Below the pieces are notes generated by a model. It did no database searches, was not told the DNA's origin, and saw only the letters and a list, made by a program, of their open reading frames with translations. Of a DNA stretch of 64,000 nucleotides, positions 52,542 to 62,400 are shown piece after piece. How positions within the stretch are numbered: the stretch's first letter is position 1; every line of letters starts with the position of its first letter. The translations under genes were made by a program, and so were the position numbers. Source of the DNA: Phycisphaerae bacterium (GTDB lineage Bacteria > Planctomycetota > Phycisphaerae > Phycisphaerales > UBA1924); contig JAUIES010000004.1 of the NCBI GenBank assembly GCA_030429705.1, positions 124,001 to 188,000 of the forward strand, given 5' to 3'.

Positions 52542-53299
52542 GCTGGCACGGCACGCTTTCGAGCCCGCTTGATCAGTTGGACAAGCCGAGCCATCAGGAA
52601 CAGGAAGGTCAACCACACTTCAGCGAGGAGCAGAATCCACAGTGCTCGAAGCGGAAACTCACCGAGGTGCCCGGCGAGGGTTGACTTGTCGTATGCGATC
52701 GAATGGCCGGCACCGAGGAACCCGTAGTCGGTGCGCAAAAGCAGGTTCACCGGCACGATGAACAGGACATACGCGAGACTGACTAAGAGACCGATGACCC
52801 AGTCGCGTCGTCTTGGGGTCCACCCGTCGACGACGATGAAATAGACCGAAGTGCCGACGATCTGCGCGTGAGCCATCCAGAACAGCCAATATTCGGGGGA
52901 TGCGAGCCCGGTCCGAATCACGGGAGTAAAAAAGCCCATCGTCGACAACCCGAAACCCCAGAAAAACGCGATGCCGATAGCCCATTGTGCTCGTGTGATC
53001 AACGCAATCGCACAGATCCACGACACAATGCGGCAGAGTTGCAGCGGGAGGGCTTCGTGCAGTTCAAAGTTGTCGGGCAGCCAGCGCCATGCGAACGCAT
53101 AGAGCTGAACGAATATCAGCGACCAGCCGAGGAACAAATCGAGCGAGCGTGCTTCCGGACGGTCGCGCCACCATCGACCGAGCGCAGCACACACTGCGAC
53201 ATAGAGCAGGCACCCGGCAACCGACACGAGGTGGAAGGTCGAGTTTGGCTCGAACTGATGCATCCAATCTGTGTTGGTTGTCAGAACGGGGGGGGTCAT
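52538..53299 (-). CDS. TIGR02206-type integral membrane protein (paralogue 2)
   Basis: A 253-residue protein with the same membrane layout as the one after it: LPDNFELHEALPLQLCRIVSW, FWGFGLSTMGFFTPV, YWLFWMAHAQIVGTSVYF, and RRRDWVIG loop. The two share LP(D/S)NF(E/D)L, LP(F/L)(H/Q)LC, WG(F/L)GLST and the WLFW(M/V)(A/G)H motifs, so they are tandem duplicates diverged to about 30-40 percent identity by eye. It starts in an ATGA overlap with rlmN. Role unknown; transcribed with rlmN. Confidence 0.8.
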   Translation of the reverse strand: MTPPVLTTNTDWMHQFEPNSTFHLVSVAGCLLYVAVCAALGRWWRDRPEARSLDLFLGWSLIFVQLYAFAWRWLPDNFELHEALPLQLCRIVSWICAIALITRAQWAIGIAFFWGFGLSTMGFFTPVIRTGLASPEYWLFWMAHAQIVGTSVYFIVVDGWTPRRRDWVIGLLVSLAYVLFIVPVNLLLRTDYGFLGAGHSIAYDKSTLAGHLGEFPLRALWILLLAEVWLTFLFLMARLVQLIKRARKRAVPA

Positions 53300-54510
53300 G
53301 GGCTGCTGGTTCCGGTGTGTTCGTGTCGCAACTGCCCGCAGGCGGCTGCGATATCGCGGCCGCGGCTCGCGCGGATGTGTGTGTTGACATCACGCTCGCG
53401 CAAAATCTCCTGAAACAGGGCGACATCTTCCGTTTGCGGGCGTTCAAACGGCATGCCGGCGACCTCGTTGTATCGGATCAGGTTGACATTGGCACGCAAG
53501 GACTTGGCAACGCCGGCGAGTTCGCGGGCGTGCTCGGGGCGATCGTTGACCCCTTTGAGCAGGATGTATTCGAGCGTAATCTCGCGGCCGGTCTTGGCGA
53601 ACCACGCCTGACAGGCTGAGAGCAACTGTTCGATACTCGTGAACTCTGCCCAGGGAATGAGTTGTCGGCGAAGGTCATCATTTGGCGCGTGCAGCGAGAG
53701 TGCGAGGGTGATCGGGAGGTCAAGTTCGTCTGCGAGCTTCTCGATGGCTTTGTGCATGCCGACGGTCGAGACCGTGATCTTGCGGGCGCTGATGCCCATG
53801 CCCCAGTCGGCTGCCAGCGTGCGCACAGCCTGCGTCACCGGCTTGAAGTTGGCGAGCGGTTCACCCATGCCCATGAACACGATGTTTGAGATGCGATCCA
53901 CACCCGGCAGTTGGGCGAGTCGCCAGACCTGCTCGACGATTCGGCCAGCTGACAGGTTGCCATCGAGCCCGCCGAGCCCGGATGCGCAGAACTTGCACCC
54001 GACCGGGCACCCGACCTGACTGGAGATGCACGCCGTGCGGCGGACGGCACCAGGTCCCCCGGTGGCACGCGCGTCCCGCCCGTCCGACGCGATGCCCTCA
54101 AATTTTTTCGCCGGGATCATCACGCACTCGGTCTGCCGACTGGTATCCGAGTACGGCATCGCGTCACCCAGAATCGGCAGGCGCGTTGCGTGATCGACCA
54201 CGGCTTCAGCCCCCGAGACTCCGGCTCCGACGAGCCCGTCGGTCCAGTCGATCAGGAGTTTTTGTGTGCCATCGGTTGCTCGTTGGTGAGCGACGGTGGG
54301 GCCTGACAGGAAGGTCATTTCAGCGTGCAGCAGATCGCGGTCGCGCTTGGACAAATTCGTCATCTCGTCGGGGTCGATCACCCCTCGGGCGTACACCCAT
54401 TCAAGGATCTGCTTGGCCCGGAACTTGGGCATACCGACCGCGACGCACCACGCAGCCAATGTGGTGGGGGTGTGGTCAAAGATGTGTTCGGCGGGATGGA
54501 TCACGCTCAA
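53296..54510 (-). CDS. rlmN: Dual-specificity RNA methyltransferase RlmN
   Basis: A 404-residue radical SAM enzyme methylating A2503 of 23S rRNA and A37 of tRNA. The iron-sulfur Cys motif is GCPVGCKFC (CxxxCxxC), the SAM-binding MGMGEPLAN stretch and TVGMHKAIEKLADE, and the resolving Cys near the C terminus (RGRDIAAACGQL). A slight insertion sits at about 115-145. Starts MSVIHPAEHIF. Downstream genes in the same operon are the two membrane paralogues. Confidence 0.97.
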   Translation of the reverse strand: MSVIHPAEHIFDHTPTTLAAWCVAVGMPKFRAKQILEWVYARGVIDPDEMTNLSKRDRDLLHAEMTFLSGPTVAHQRATDGTQKLLIDWTDGLVGAGVSGAEAVVDHATRLPILGDAMPYSDTSRQTECVMIPAKKFEGIASDGRDARATGGPGAVRRTACISSQVGCPVGCKFCASGLGGLDGNLSAGRIVEQVWRLAQLPGVDRISNIVFMGMGEPLANFKPVTQAVRTLAADWGMGISARKITVSTVGMHKAIEKLADELDLPITLALSLHAPNDDLRRQLIPWAEFTSIEQLLSACQAWFAKTGREITLEYILLKGVNDRPEHARELAGVAKSLRANVNLIRYNEVAGMPFERPQTEDVALFQEILRERDVNTHIRASRGRDIAAACGQLRHEHTGTSSP

Positions 54511-54646
54511 AGTGTAGTTTCCGACAATCGAGCGGGTTTCTCTATGCGATTTCCCGCAGGTATCCCCGCCTCAACGAGCCGCGACCGTGAGGGAGCGGTC
54601 TGGAAAACAAAGATTTCTTCATGATCGAGTCGCCATTGCGGCTGAA

Positions 54647-55432
54647 TCACGGATATTCCTGCCTTGTCGGTCTCACCAGCACATCGCTTAGGTGCACATG
54701 GGCTGGCTGACTGGCGACGAATGAGATCGTCCGGGCGATGTCGGCGGGCGCGAGGACGGGGCCGATCTTGTCGAAAACGCCTTTGACCCAGTCGCGGTCA
54801 TACCCGGCCACATCCTGAAACTCTGACTCGACGAACGCGGGTTCGATGAGGGTGACGCGGATGCCTCTGGACGCGACTTCGCGGCGGAGCCCTTCGGTGA
54901 GGCCATGGATCGCGAATTTGGTGGCTCCGTAGGCCGAACTGAACGGGCTGACATTTCGGCCGACGACCGATCCGATGACGACGATGTCGCGCGGATGGTC
55001 CTGCCAGTGTTCGCTATCAGGGACGGCAGCCAGCATGCGTTCGGCGGCTGCCCGCATGAGTCGGGCGGCTCCGAGCAGGTTGGTGCGGATCATCTCTTCC
55101 CATTGCTCTGGGTCACTCGTGAGGACGGACCCATCGAGCCCTCGGCCCGCATTGACGACGACCAGGTCCGCCTGACGACCAAATGTCGATTCGGCAGCGG
55201 TGAACATGGACTCGATCACAACGAGGTCGGCACAGTCGCCGGCTGCGTATGTGGAGACCTCCTGACCAATTTGAGCGTTGATCGAGCCAACGACTTCGGA
55301 CAGCGTTGTCTCTCGGCGGGCGTTGAGGACGACGGTTGCCCCGTCAGTGGCGAGGGTTCTGGCTACGGCCTCCCCAATTCCGGCACTGGCACCGGTGACG
55401 ATGGCGGTTCTCTTGGTCAAATGTGCGCTCAT
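54647..55432 (-). CDS. Short-chain dehydrogenase/reductase
   Basis: A 261-residue classical SDR using NAD(P)H. Cofactor motif GASAGIG (about 14-20), NAG at about 93-95, catalytic Ser in VIGSVVGRN, YGATK (Tyr and Lys). Basic Arg after the second strand (NARRE) suggests NADP. C-terminal part (LIEPAFVESEF) binds substrate. The substrate is unclear; it stands alone between rlmN and the TPR lipoprotein. Confidence 0.93.
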   Translation of the reverse strand: MSAHLTKRTAIVTGASAGIGEAVARTLATDGATVVLNARRETTLSEVVGSINAQIGQEVSTYAAGDCADLVVIESMFTAAESTFGRQADLVVVNAGRGLDGSVLTSDPEQWEEMIRTNLLGAARLMRAAAERMLAAVPDSEHWQDHPRDIVVIGSVVGRNVSPFSSAYGATKFAIHGLTEGLRREVASRGIRVTLIEPAFVESEFQDVAGYDRDWVKGVFDKIGPVLAPADIARTISFVASQPAHVHLSDVLVRPTRQEYP

Positions 55433-55609
55433 GGCGTATGGTATCCGCGGGCTCCCCCATGACTGAGGGGGCCTGTGAAACCTCTCCCCAAAACTTGGGC
55501 GCGCATTTCTGGCTTTTGGGGTCCGGGATGCCGATACCCTTGTTCCGGGCGAACTCTGGTGGATCTCCCGCCGTAGCCGTCTCAGCCCGACTCATCAGGA
55601 GCCTCTCGC

Positions 55610-56641
55610 ATGCCCCGATCCACGCGTTCAACTCTCGCTATTTGCGGAACTGCCATAGTCATACTCTCTGGCTGCAGCAACCCGGACAATCAACAACGCG
55701 GCGTCCTGACCGGGTCGAGCCCCGTCGGTGTGCAAGGGACGAGATCGACGCAGGATTCAGCGACGACCGAGGCACTGGTCACGGCGGAAGGACTTCGGCA
55801 TAGCGGGAATCTGGACGAAGCCCTGGCCGAGTTCGAGCGGGTCATCGAGACCAATCCGCTGATGACCGTTGCTTATATGGGAGCGGGGGACATTTACCGC
55901 GAGCAGGGCGACTTTGCCTCGGCGGAGCAGCGCTACGGAACAGCCGCGAAGATCGAGCCTCGCAACTTTGACGCACAGTATTACCACGGTTTTGCGTTGC
56001 AGATGCTCAATCGATTCCAGGATGCGATTCGTGCGTATCTGCGTGCGCTTTCGATTCGGCCGAACGATTTTGATGCCAATCTGAATCTGGCGATGTCCTA
56101 TCTGGATCTTGATGAACCGACGCAGTCGCTGCCGTACGCGCAGCGGAGCATTGCTCTGCGACCCGATTCAGGTCCTGCGCATGCCAATCTGGCTGCGGTG
56201 TATGCCGCGATCGGTCGGCACGAACTGGCAGTGAGCGAGTATCAGCAGGCTGCCGATCTCATGGAACTCGGTCCGGACATTTTGCTGAATATGGCCGACG
56301 CACTCGGGTATCTCGAACGCTATGCGGAGATGTCGGCGACGCTTGAACAACTGCTGCGTATCGAGGCGTCACCCGCGGCCTGGGAACGCATGGGCAAAGC
56401 CAAGTTCAAACTGCGCCAGTATGACAGTTCACTCGAAGCGTTTAACAAGTCAGTCGAGATGGATGCGACCTATTACCCGGCGTACAACGGCGTCGGAGTG
56501 TGCCTCTTGAACAAGTACCTGTGGTCAGAACAGCAGGATGTTCGCGCTCGCGAGGCTGCGGTCGCATCGTTGCGTCGATCGCTGCAGATCGAGCCTGGCC
56601 AACCTCGTATTCTGGAACTTGTTCGTCGCTATGGCGGGTAA
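55610..56641 (+). CDS. TPR repeat lipoprotein
   Basis: A 343-residue lipoprotein: signal peptide with lipobox ILSGC (Cys22), then seven or eight TPR units from about residue 60, with the typical 34-residue rhythm (GNLDEALAEFERVIETNPLMTVAY, GDFASAEQRYGTAAKIEPRN, NRFQDAIRAYLRALSIRP, GRHELAVSEYQQAADL, and so on). It should be a membrane-attached scaffold in the periplasm. The start at 55610 is followed directly by the signal peptide. No partner is visible; similar to pilus-associated PilF/PilW-type lipoproteins. Confidence 0.9.
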   Translation: MPRSTRSTLAICGTAIVILSGCSNPDNQQRGVLTGSSPVGVQGTRSTQDSATTEALVTAEGLRHSGNLDEALAEFERVIETNPLMTVAYMGAGDIYREQGDFASAEQRYGTAAKIEPRNFDAQYYHGFALQMLNRFQDAIRAYLRALSIRPNDFDANLNLAMSYLDLDEPTQSLPYAQRSIALRPDSGPAHANLAAVYAAIGRHELAVSEYQQAADLMELGPDILLNMADALGYLERYAEMSATLEQLLRIEASPAAWERMGKAKFKLRQYDSSLEAFNKSVEMDATYYPAYNGVGVCLLNKYLWSEQQDVRAREAAVASLRRSLQIEPGQPRILELVRRYGG

Positions 56642-56696
56642 CACGATTCGGGTGTGACCGCTACACTGCCGCTTCGGTCCCCATCGGAGCGCAGGC

Positions 56697-57908
56697 GTGG
56701 ATACAGCAGACATCATCATCATCGGCGGCGGCATCGTCGGGTTGGCGACAGCGTATCAGACGCTCTGCGCCAATCCCGGTTTGTCGTTGGTCTTGCTCGA
56801 GAAAGAATCGACACTGGCGTGTCATCAGACCGGGCACAACTCGGGCGTGATTCACTCTGGAATTTATTACAAGCCGGGGTCTCTCAAGGCGGAGAACTGC
56901 CGACGCGGAAAATCGCTGCTTCTTGACTTTTGTCAGGAGCACGATGTGCCGCACGACATGTGTGGCAAGGTCATCGTCGCGACAGAGGAAGGGGAGTTGC
57001 CCGCGCTCGGCCGGATATTTGAGCGCGGCCAGGCGAATGGGGTTTCGTGTGAGGTCATTGATGGCGACGCACTACGCGAGATCGAGCCGCATGCTGCCGG
57101 GATCCGAGCGATTCGGGTTCATGATGCGGGGATCGTGTCGTACCCAGCGGTTTGTCGAGCGCTGGCTGCTGAGATTGAACGGATGGGCGGGCGGATTGTC
57201 TGCGGCGCTGGGGTGCATGCTTCATATCGAGCGGGCGGCTCGCGTGTGGTCGCGTCAGGAGCGGGTCGCTTCTCGGGGGGGCTGGTCGTCAATTGCGCCG
57301 GGTTGCAGTCTGACCGGGTCGCCCGAGAACTCGGCGCCGAACCGGGGTTAAAGATTGTTCCATTTCGCGGCGAGTATTACGAGTTGGTACCCGCTGCGCG
57401 GCATCTGTGCCGGCACTTGATCTACCCGGTGCCCGATGGCAATTTCCCGTTTCTCGGCGTGCACTTTACGCGGATGATTGACGGTGCGGTTGAGTGCGGG
57501 CCTAATGCGGTCCTCGCGCTCGGTCGAGAGGCGTACGACAAGTCTTCGATGAATATCAATGACCTTGCCGAGTCGCTCGGGTATCCGGCGTTCTGGAAGT
57601 TGTCCGCGCGGCACTGGCGGACGGGGCTCGGTGAGATTCACCGTTCAGTTTCCAAGGCTGCGTTTGTGCGGGCTCTGCAGCGATTGATGCCTGCGATCCG
57701 AAGTGAGCATCTGGTGCCAGCGCCGGCCGGCATTCGAGCGCAAGCCCTCTTGCGTGACGGGGCGCTGCACGATGATTTCGCGATCTTTGAAGGCGATCAT
57801 GTCATCAGCGTGTGCAATGCGCCTTCGCCCGCAGCGACAAGTTCGCTGTCGATCGGGATGACGCTCGCGGACCGTATCGGTGGTCAACGCGAATCAGCGG
57901 GGGGGTAG
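56697..57908 (+). CDS. lhgO: L-2-hydroxyglutarate oxidase LhgO-like flavoenzyme
   Basis: A 403-residue FAD-dependent oxidoreductase. The FAD-binding [14 protein letters not shown] is at residues 6-19, followed by [25 protein letters not shown], the signature of the LhgO/L2HGDH family, and [13 protein letters not shown]. The C-terminal end has [12 protein letters not shown]. It oxidises L-2-hydroxyglutarate to 2-oxoglutarate. Start is GTG with GGAG upstream. xylB follows after 3 bases, so they are probably cotranscribed although their pathways differ. Confidence 0.92.
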   Translation: MDTADIIIIGGGIVGLATAYQTLCANPGLSLVLLEKESTLACHQTGHNSGVIHSGIYYKPGSLKAENCRRGKSLLLDFCQEHDVPHDMCGKVIVATEEGELPALGRIFERGQANGVSCEVIDGDALREIEPHAAGIRAIRVHDAGIVSYPAVCRALAAEIERMGGRIVCGAGVHASYRAGGSRVVASGAGRFSGGLVVNCAGLQSDRVARELGAEPGLKIVPFRGEYYELVPAARHLCRHLIYPVPDGNFPFLGVHFTRMIDGAVECGPNAVLALGREAYDKSSMNINDLAESLGYPAFWKLSARHWRTGLGEIHRSVSKAAFVRALQRLMPAIRSEHLVPAPAGIRAQALLRDGALHDDFAIFEGDHVISVCNAPSPAATSSLSIGMTLADRIGGQRESAGG

Positions 57909-57911
57909 AGG

Positions 57912-59447
57912 ATGTTTATTGGCTTGGATGTTGGGACGAGCTCGACGAAGGGGATCGTCATCGATGGCGCTGGCGTGGTCGTTGCATCGCATAGCGAAGC
58001 GCACGACTTCGATCGGCCGCAGCCCGGCTGGGCGGAACAAGATCCGGCGGTGTGGTGGGGTGCGACGCGATTGGTTTTACAGTCGTTGACTGCGGCGGTC
58101 GGCGCTGACGAAATCAAGGCTGTGGGTTTGAGCGGGCAAATGCACGGCAGCGTGTTTCTCGATCAAAAGGCGATCGAAGTTGCGGGCGGTGCTGAGCCTC
58201 GAGCGATTCGTCCGGCGCTGATGTGGAACGACCAACGCACAGCGGCAGCGTGCGAAGAGATCGTTGATCGGATCGGAGGTGTTCGTGCATTGGTCGAACA
58301 GGTCGGCAATGCACCATTGACGGGGTTTACGCTTCCAAAAATTTTGTGGTTCCGTGCGCACGAGCCCGAGGCATTCGACGCGTTGAAGGCAGTGTGTTTG
58401 CCCAAGGACTTTGTGCGGCTGTGTTTGTCGGGTGCGTTGGCGACGGATGTGGGCGATGCTGCGGGGACGCTGCTGCTCGATGTTGAGAAGCGAGACTGGA
58501 GCGCCACGGTTGTTGAAGCGATGGATCTTGATCGTTCGATCCTGCCGCCGGTGCTCGAGTCGGGCGCGATCGCCGGGCGGGTGACATCGTGGGCATCGAG
58601 CGAGACCGGATTGGCAAAGGGGACTCCCATCGTGGTGGGCTCGGGTGACAACCAGTGCGGCGGGATCGGCGCTGGCGTGGTTTCGCAAGGTCGAGTCGCG
58701 TTGACGCTTGGTACGAGTGGGGTGGTGTTCGCACACACGGCTTCATGCGTGCGCGATCTTGATGAAACTTCACCCGGGCGCGTCCACACGATGTGCAGTG
58801 CAACGGGTGATGGTGCGGCGCGAGGTGCGTGGACAATTACCGGTTGTATGCTGTCAGCGGCGGGATCACTGGAATGGGCACGGAGCGTGCTTGCGCCCGG
58901 TGTGGCTTTTGAGGAGTTGATGAACGAGGCGGCCCGAGCCCCGGCCGGTTGCGATGGGTTGGTGTTCCTGCCCTACCTGACCGGCGAACGGTGTCCGTAT
59001 CCAGACCCTGTCGCACGGGGCGGGTGGGTCGGTCTGACGCGCAGTCACACGCGTGGGCATCTGGTGCGATCGGTGCTTGAAGGTGTGTGCTTTGGGCTTG
59101 CAGATGTCCTCGAGTTGGTGGAGACTGTGGTGCCTGATGTTGCTGAGATCCGGCTTGGCGGCGGGGGGGCGAAATCGAATTTGTGGCGGCAGATTCTGGC
59201 CGATGTCCTCGGTCGCGAACTGGTGTCGATGCGTGTGGAAGAAGGGCCGGCGCACGGCGCCGCCCTTTTGGCGGCTGTCTCGCAAGGCGCGTTTGCAACG
59301 ATTCAAGAAGCCTGCGATGCGGTCGTTCAGCCATTGCAATGCACAGAACCCGGGTCCGAAGTGAACGGCTATCAGACAGTTCATTCGGAGTATCGCGGTC
59401 TGTATGCGGCGTTGTCGCCGACGATGCATGCACTCAGCCGGGCGTAG
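57912..59447 (+). CDS. xylB: Xylulokinase
   Basis: A 511-residue FGGY-family sugar kinase. ATP phosphate-1 motif FIGLDVGTSSTKG at 2-14, ...GLSGQMHGSVFLD (xylulose-binding region typical of XylB), GSGDNQCGGIGAG, GTSGVVFAHT and the C-terminal RLGGGGAKSNLWRQILAD. The GQMHG motif strongly supports xylulokinase (xylulose to xylulose-5-phosphate). No xylose isomerase is adjacent. Its last 14 bases overlap the convergent dehydrogenase-like gene. Confidence 0.93.
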   Translation: MFIGLDVGTSSTKGIVIDGAGVVVASHSEAHDFDRPQPGWAEQDPAVWWGATRLVLQSLTAAVGADEIKAVGLSGQMHGSVFLDQKAIEVAGGAEPRAIRPALMWNDQRTAAACEEIVDRIGGVRALVEQVGNAPLTGFTLPKILWFRAHEPEAFDALKAVCLPKDFVRLCLSGALATDVGDAAGTLLLDVEKRDWSATVVEAMDLDRSILPPVLESGAIAGRVTSWASSETGLAKGTPIVVGSGDNQCGGIGAGVVSQGRVALTLGTSGVVFAHTASCVRDLDETSPGRVHTMCSATGDGAARGAWTITGCMLSAAGSLEWARSVLAPGVAFEELMNEAARAPAGCDGLVFLPYLTGERCPYPDPVARGGWVGLTRSHTRGHLVRSVLEGVCFGLADVLELVETVVPDVAEIRLGGGGAKSNLWRQILADVLGRELVSMRVEEGPAHGAALLAAVSQGAFATIQEACDAVVQPLQCTEPGSEVNGYQTVHSEYRGLYAALSPTMHALSRA

Positions 59448-62400
59448 CCTTTTTGTTGCCCATCATCACAGCGAGCAAGACTGCGACAAGGGTGGGGACG
59501 AGCAAAAGCCCGAGGCCGGCGAGAACCACGGGGATTGGCCCGCGTATGGTCGCTTTGGGTCGAGATGCCTTCATCTCCTCATATGAACTCAACAAGCGAT
59601 CACCCGTTAGCGGGTAGGTGAGTGTGAGCGCGGGGACACTCCACGATTGTGACTGCGATGCGGCCCGCGCTCGCGCGACGGCTTCGGTGGTGACGGGTTC
59701 TGCGAAGTTGCCCCATTCGTTACGCACGAAGGTGACAACCGCGGCGACTTGTTCGTCGTCAAGCACGCCGCCGAGCGGTTCCATCGCCGAGTTGAATTGT
59801 CGGCCATCGGGCATGGTGATCTTGCCGTTCAGGCCGCCCACGACGATCGCGGCTGCTCGTTCAGGGTTTCCCAAGACCCATGGTGAACCGACCAGCGGGG
59901 GGAACCCTTCCAGCCCGAGTCCGTCGTGGCCGTGACAACGGGCGCAGCCGATGGCTTCATCGTGGTAGATCTGCTCGCCGAGTTCGAGGGTTGCCGTACT
60001 CGGCATGACCACGGCGTATGCATCGTCGAGAACGATTGATCCATGCGCTGCCTGCTGGTTGAGCGTTTGCAGTGCTGCCATCGCGGTGTCGTGCGATTGC
60101 CCCCATTGATCGAAACTGACATCGCCCGCACGATCGACAAGGCCGGTGAGCCATGCGGTAAAATCGCTGTCTTCGCCTTGAAACCGAGCAGCCTGTGTGA
60201 TCCCGTGAAGTGCGTTGACCTGCCCTTCTTCGATTGCCGAGCGCAAACGCTCTTCGACCCATGTTGGTGCCTGATCGTCGGGAAGGGCGGCGAGTGACTC
60301 AAGCAGTGCTTGCGGGGCGACCTGTGCTTCTTCAGCGGCGGCCGGTGCACGCATGAGCAGTGCTGTAAATGCAGCCGATCGGGCGGCGCTGCGAACATCG
60401 GTGTCACTTGCCAAGCGGGCAAGGTCTTGTGTTCGACTCTCGATGTCGTCAACGGGAATGGCAAGAAGCAACTCGCCAGCAGCGACGGCTGCGTCATCCG
60501 TTCGAGCAAAGCGCAGGAGATCGACGAGAGTTCGGCTTCGATCACCGGTGTTCAATCCAGACACACGGTCGAGGGCGCGAAGTCGAGATTCGATTGAGAC
60601 ATCGGCACGCGTCAACATCACGCCGGCCACGGATTCGGTGATCTGAACTGCTTCGAGTTGTTCGGCGGGCATGCGTTCAAATCGGACGCGTTCGACAACC
60701 TCGGAGACGACGCCGCTTTCAGCACCAAGGAACGAAATGACTTCGCCGAAGACAACGCGCATCGCGTTGTCCATCTCTTGACCAGATGCACGGGCGGCGA
60801 TTTCGACGGCTTCGGGGGTGCCAAGGAACCCGCACGCCACGAGAGACTCGAGTCGGACGAGTTGATTGCTGTCGTCGATGGTTCGGCGCAGGATGGCGCT
60901 CGCGTCTTGCGTGGTGATGCGTTCTTCAACAAGCCAATACCGAATCATGCGGACCGCGCCGGCTCGTGCTTCGGCTGTTTGGGCGTTGAGCACGCGTTCG
61001 AGCGCATTGAGGTCGACGATGCCGAGCCCGTTGAGAATCCACACGACTTCCAGTGCGAGGCGGTCACGGAGCGGGTCGGTTGTGGGGATGAGACCGATCC
61101 AATCACGCACGGCTGACTCGACCTGAGATGCGGGCATGGTCTGCAAGCGCCGGCGGACGAGTTGGCGTGTGTTGCCCTCCGGGATACGGAGTGACTCAAG
61201 CAGTGCGGGAACGCTGGCGCTTGCGATCACGGGGGGGTCAACGAACGGTCGTTCGGTGTGACGGATGCGCCAGATGCGGCCATGGTCGTGGTCGCGTCGT
61301 GGGTCGCGCACGGAATACTGCATGTGTCCGATGAGCGGGTTGCACCAATCGACGAGGTAGAGCGCGCCATCGGGTCCGATCTCCATACCGACGGGGCGGA
61401 AGTTTGTGTCGCTGCTGCTGACGAGGTCCATGGGCATTGACTTGGTCGCCCATGTTGAGCCCGAGCGTGAGAGCATGTCCCAGCGTGTGCCGTGGAACCC
61501 GATGCACTGATTGATGAGGAATGAGCCTTGGACATCGTCAGGGAAATGACGGCTGGAGATGATGTCGCAACCGGCGGTGGGGCGGCCTCGATTGAGGATC
61601 TGTGCAGGTTTGGCGGGTTTGTTGGGGTAGTTGAACGGGCTGATGACATGCGAGAAATCAAAGTTCGCCCCACCAGACGCATCGGCGAGGACACTCTGGC
61701 CGTAGTCGTCGAACGCGTGTCCCCACGGGTTGGCGTATCCGCTGTGGCTGAGAATATCGAGGCGACCGGTGCGCGGCTCGAAGCGCCAGACGGCAGCATC
61801 GCGTGTGCGGCGTGTGCCCCACGGGGTTTCGACAGCCGAGCGACAGAATACACCCTCGTGGAAGATGAGTCCGCCTGAAGGATCCCACTCGAAGGCGCCC
61901 AGTGTGTGATGTGAATCGGGCATGGCAAAGCCGCTCGCGACGATCTCGCGTCGATCGGCCAGGCCGTCACCATCGGTGTCGCGCAGTTTGAGCAGGTCTG
62001 GCGCTTGCCCGACATAGACGCTGCCGTCGGCGTCGACGGCGAAGCCGGTCGGGATGTAGAGTTCGTCAGCCCAGATTGTGCTCTTGTCCGCACGCCCGTC
62101 ATTGTCGGTGTCTTCGAGGATCACCAGTTTGCATCGAGGCCGCTCGCCCGGCAGCAGGTGCGGATAGGTGGGGGCAGCCATGACCCAAAGGCGATGCTGA
62201 TTGTCGAACGCCATGTTAATCGCATTGCCAAGTGCCGGAAACTCCTGCTCGGAAGCGAAGTTTTCAATGGCGTACCCCTCAGGCAGAGTGAACGATTTGG
62301 CAAACTCATCGGGAGGGAGAATGTCCAGACTTCCCAGCGAGGTCTCGGTTCCTTTGGCGACGACTTCGCCGGGGGTCCACTCATCTTCGGGCAGGGTTCG

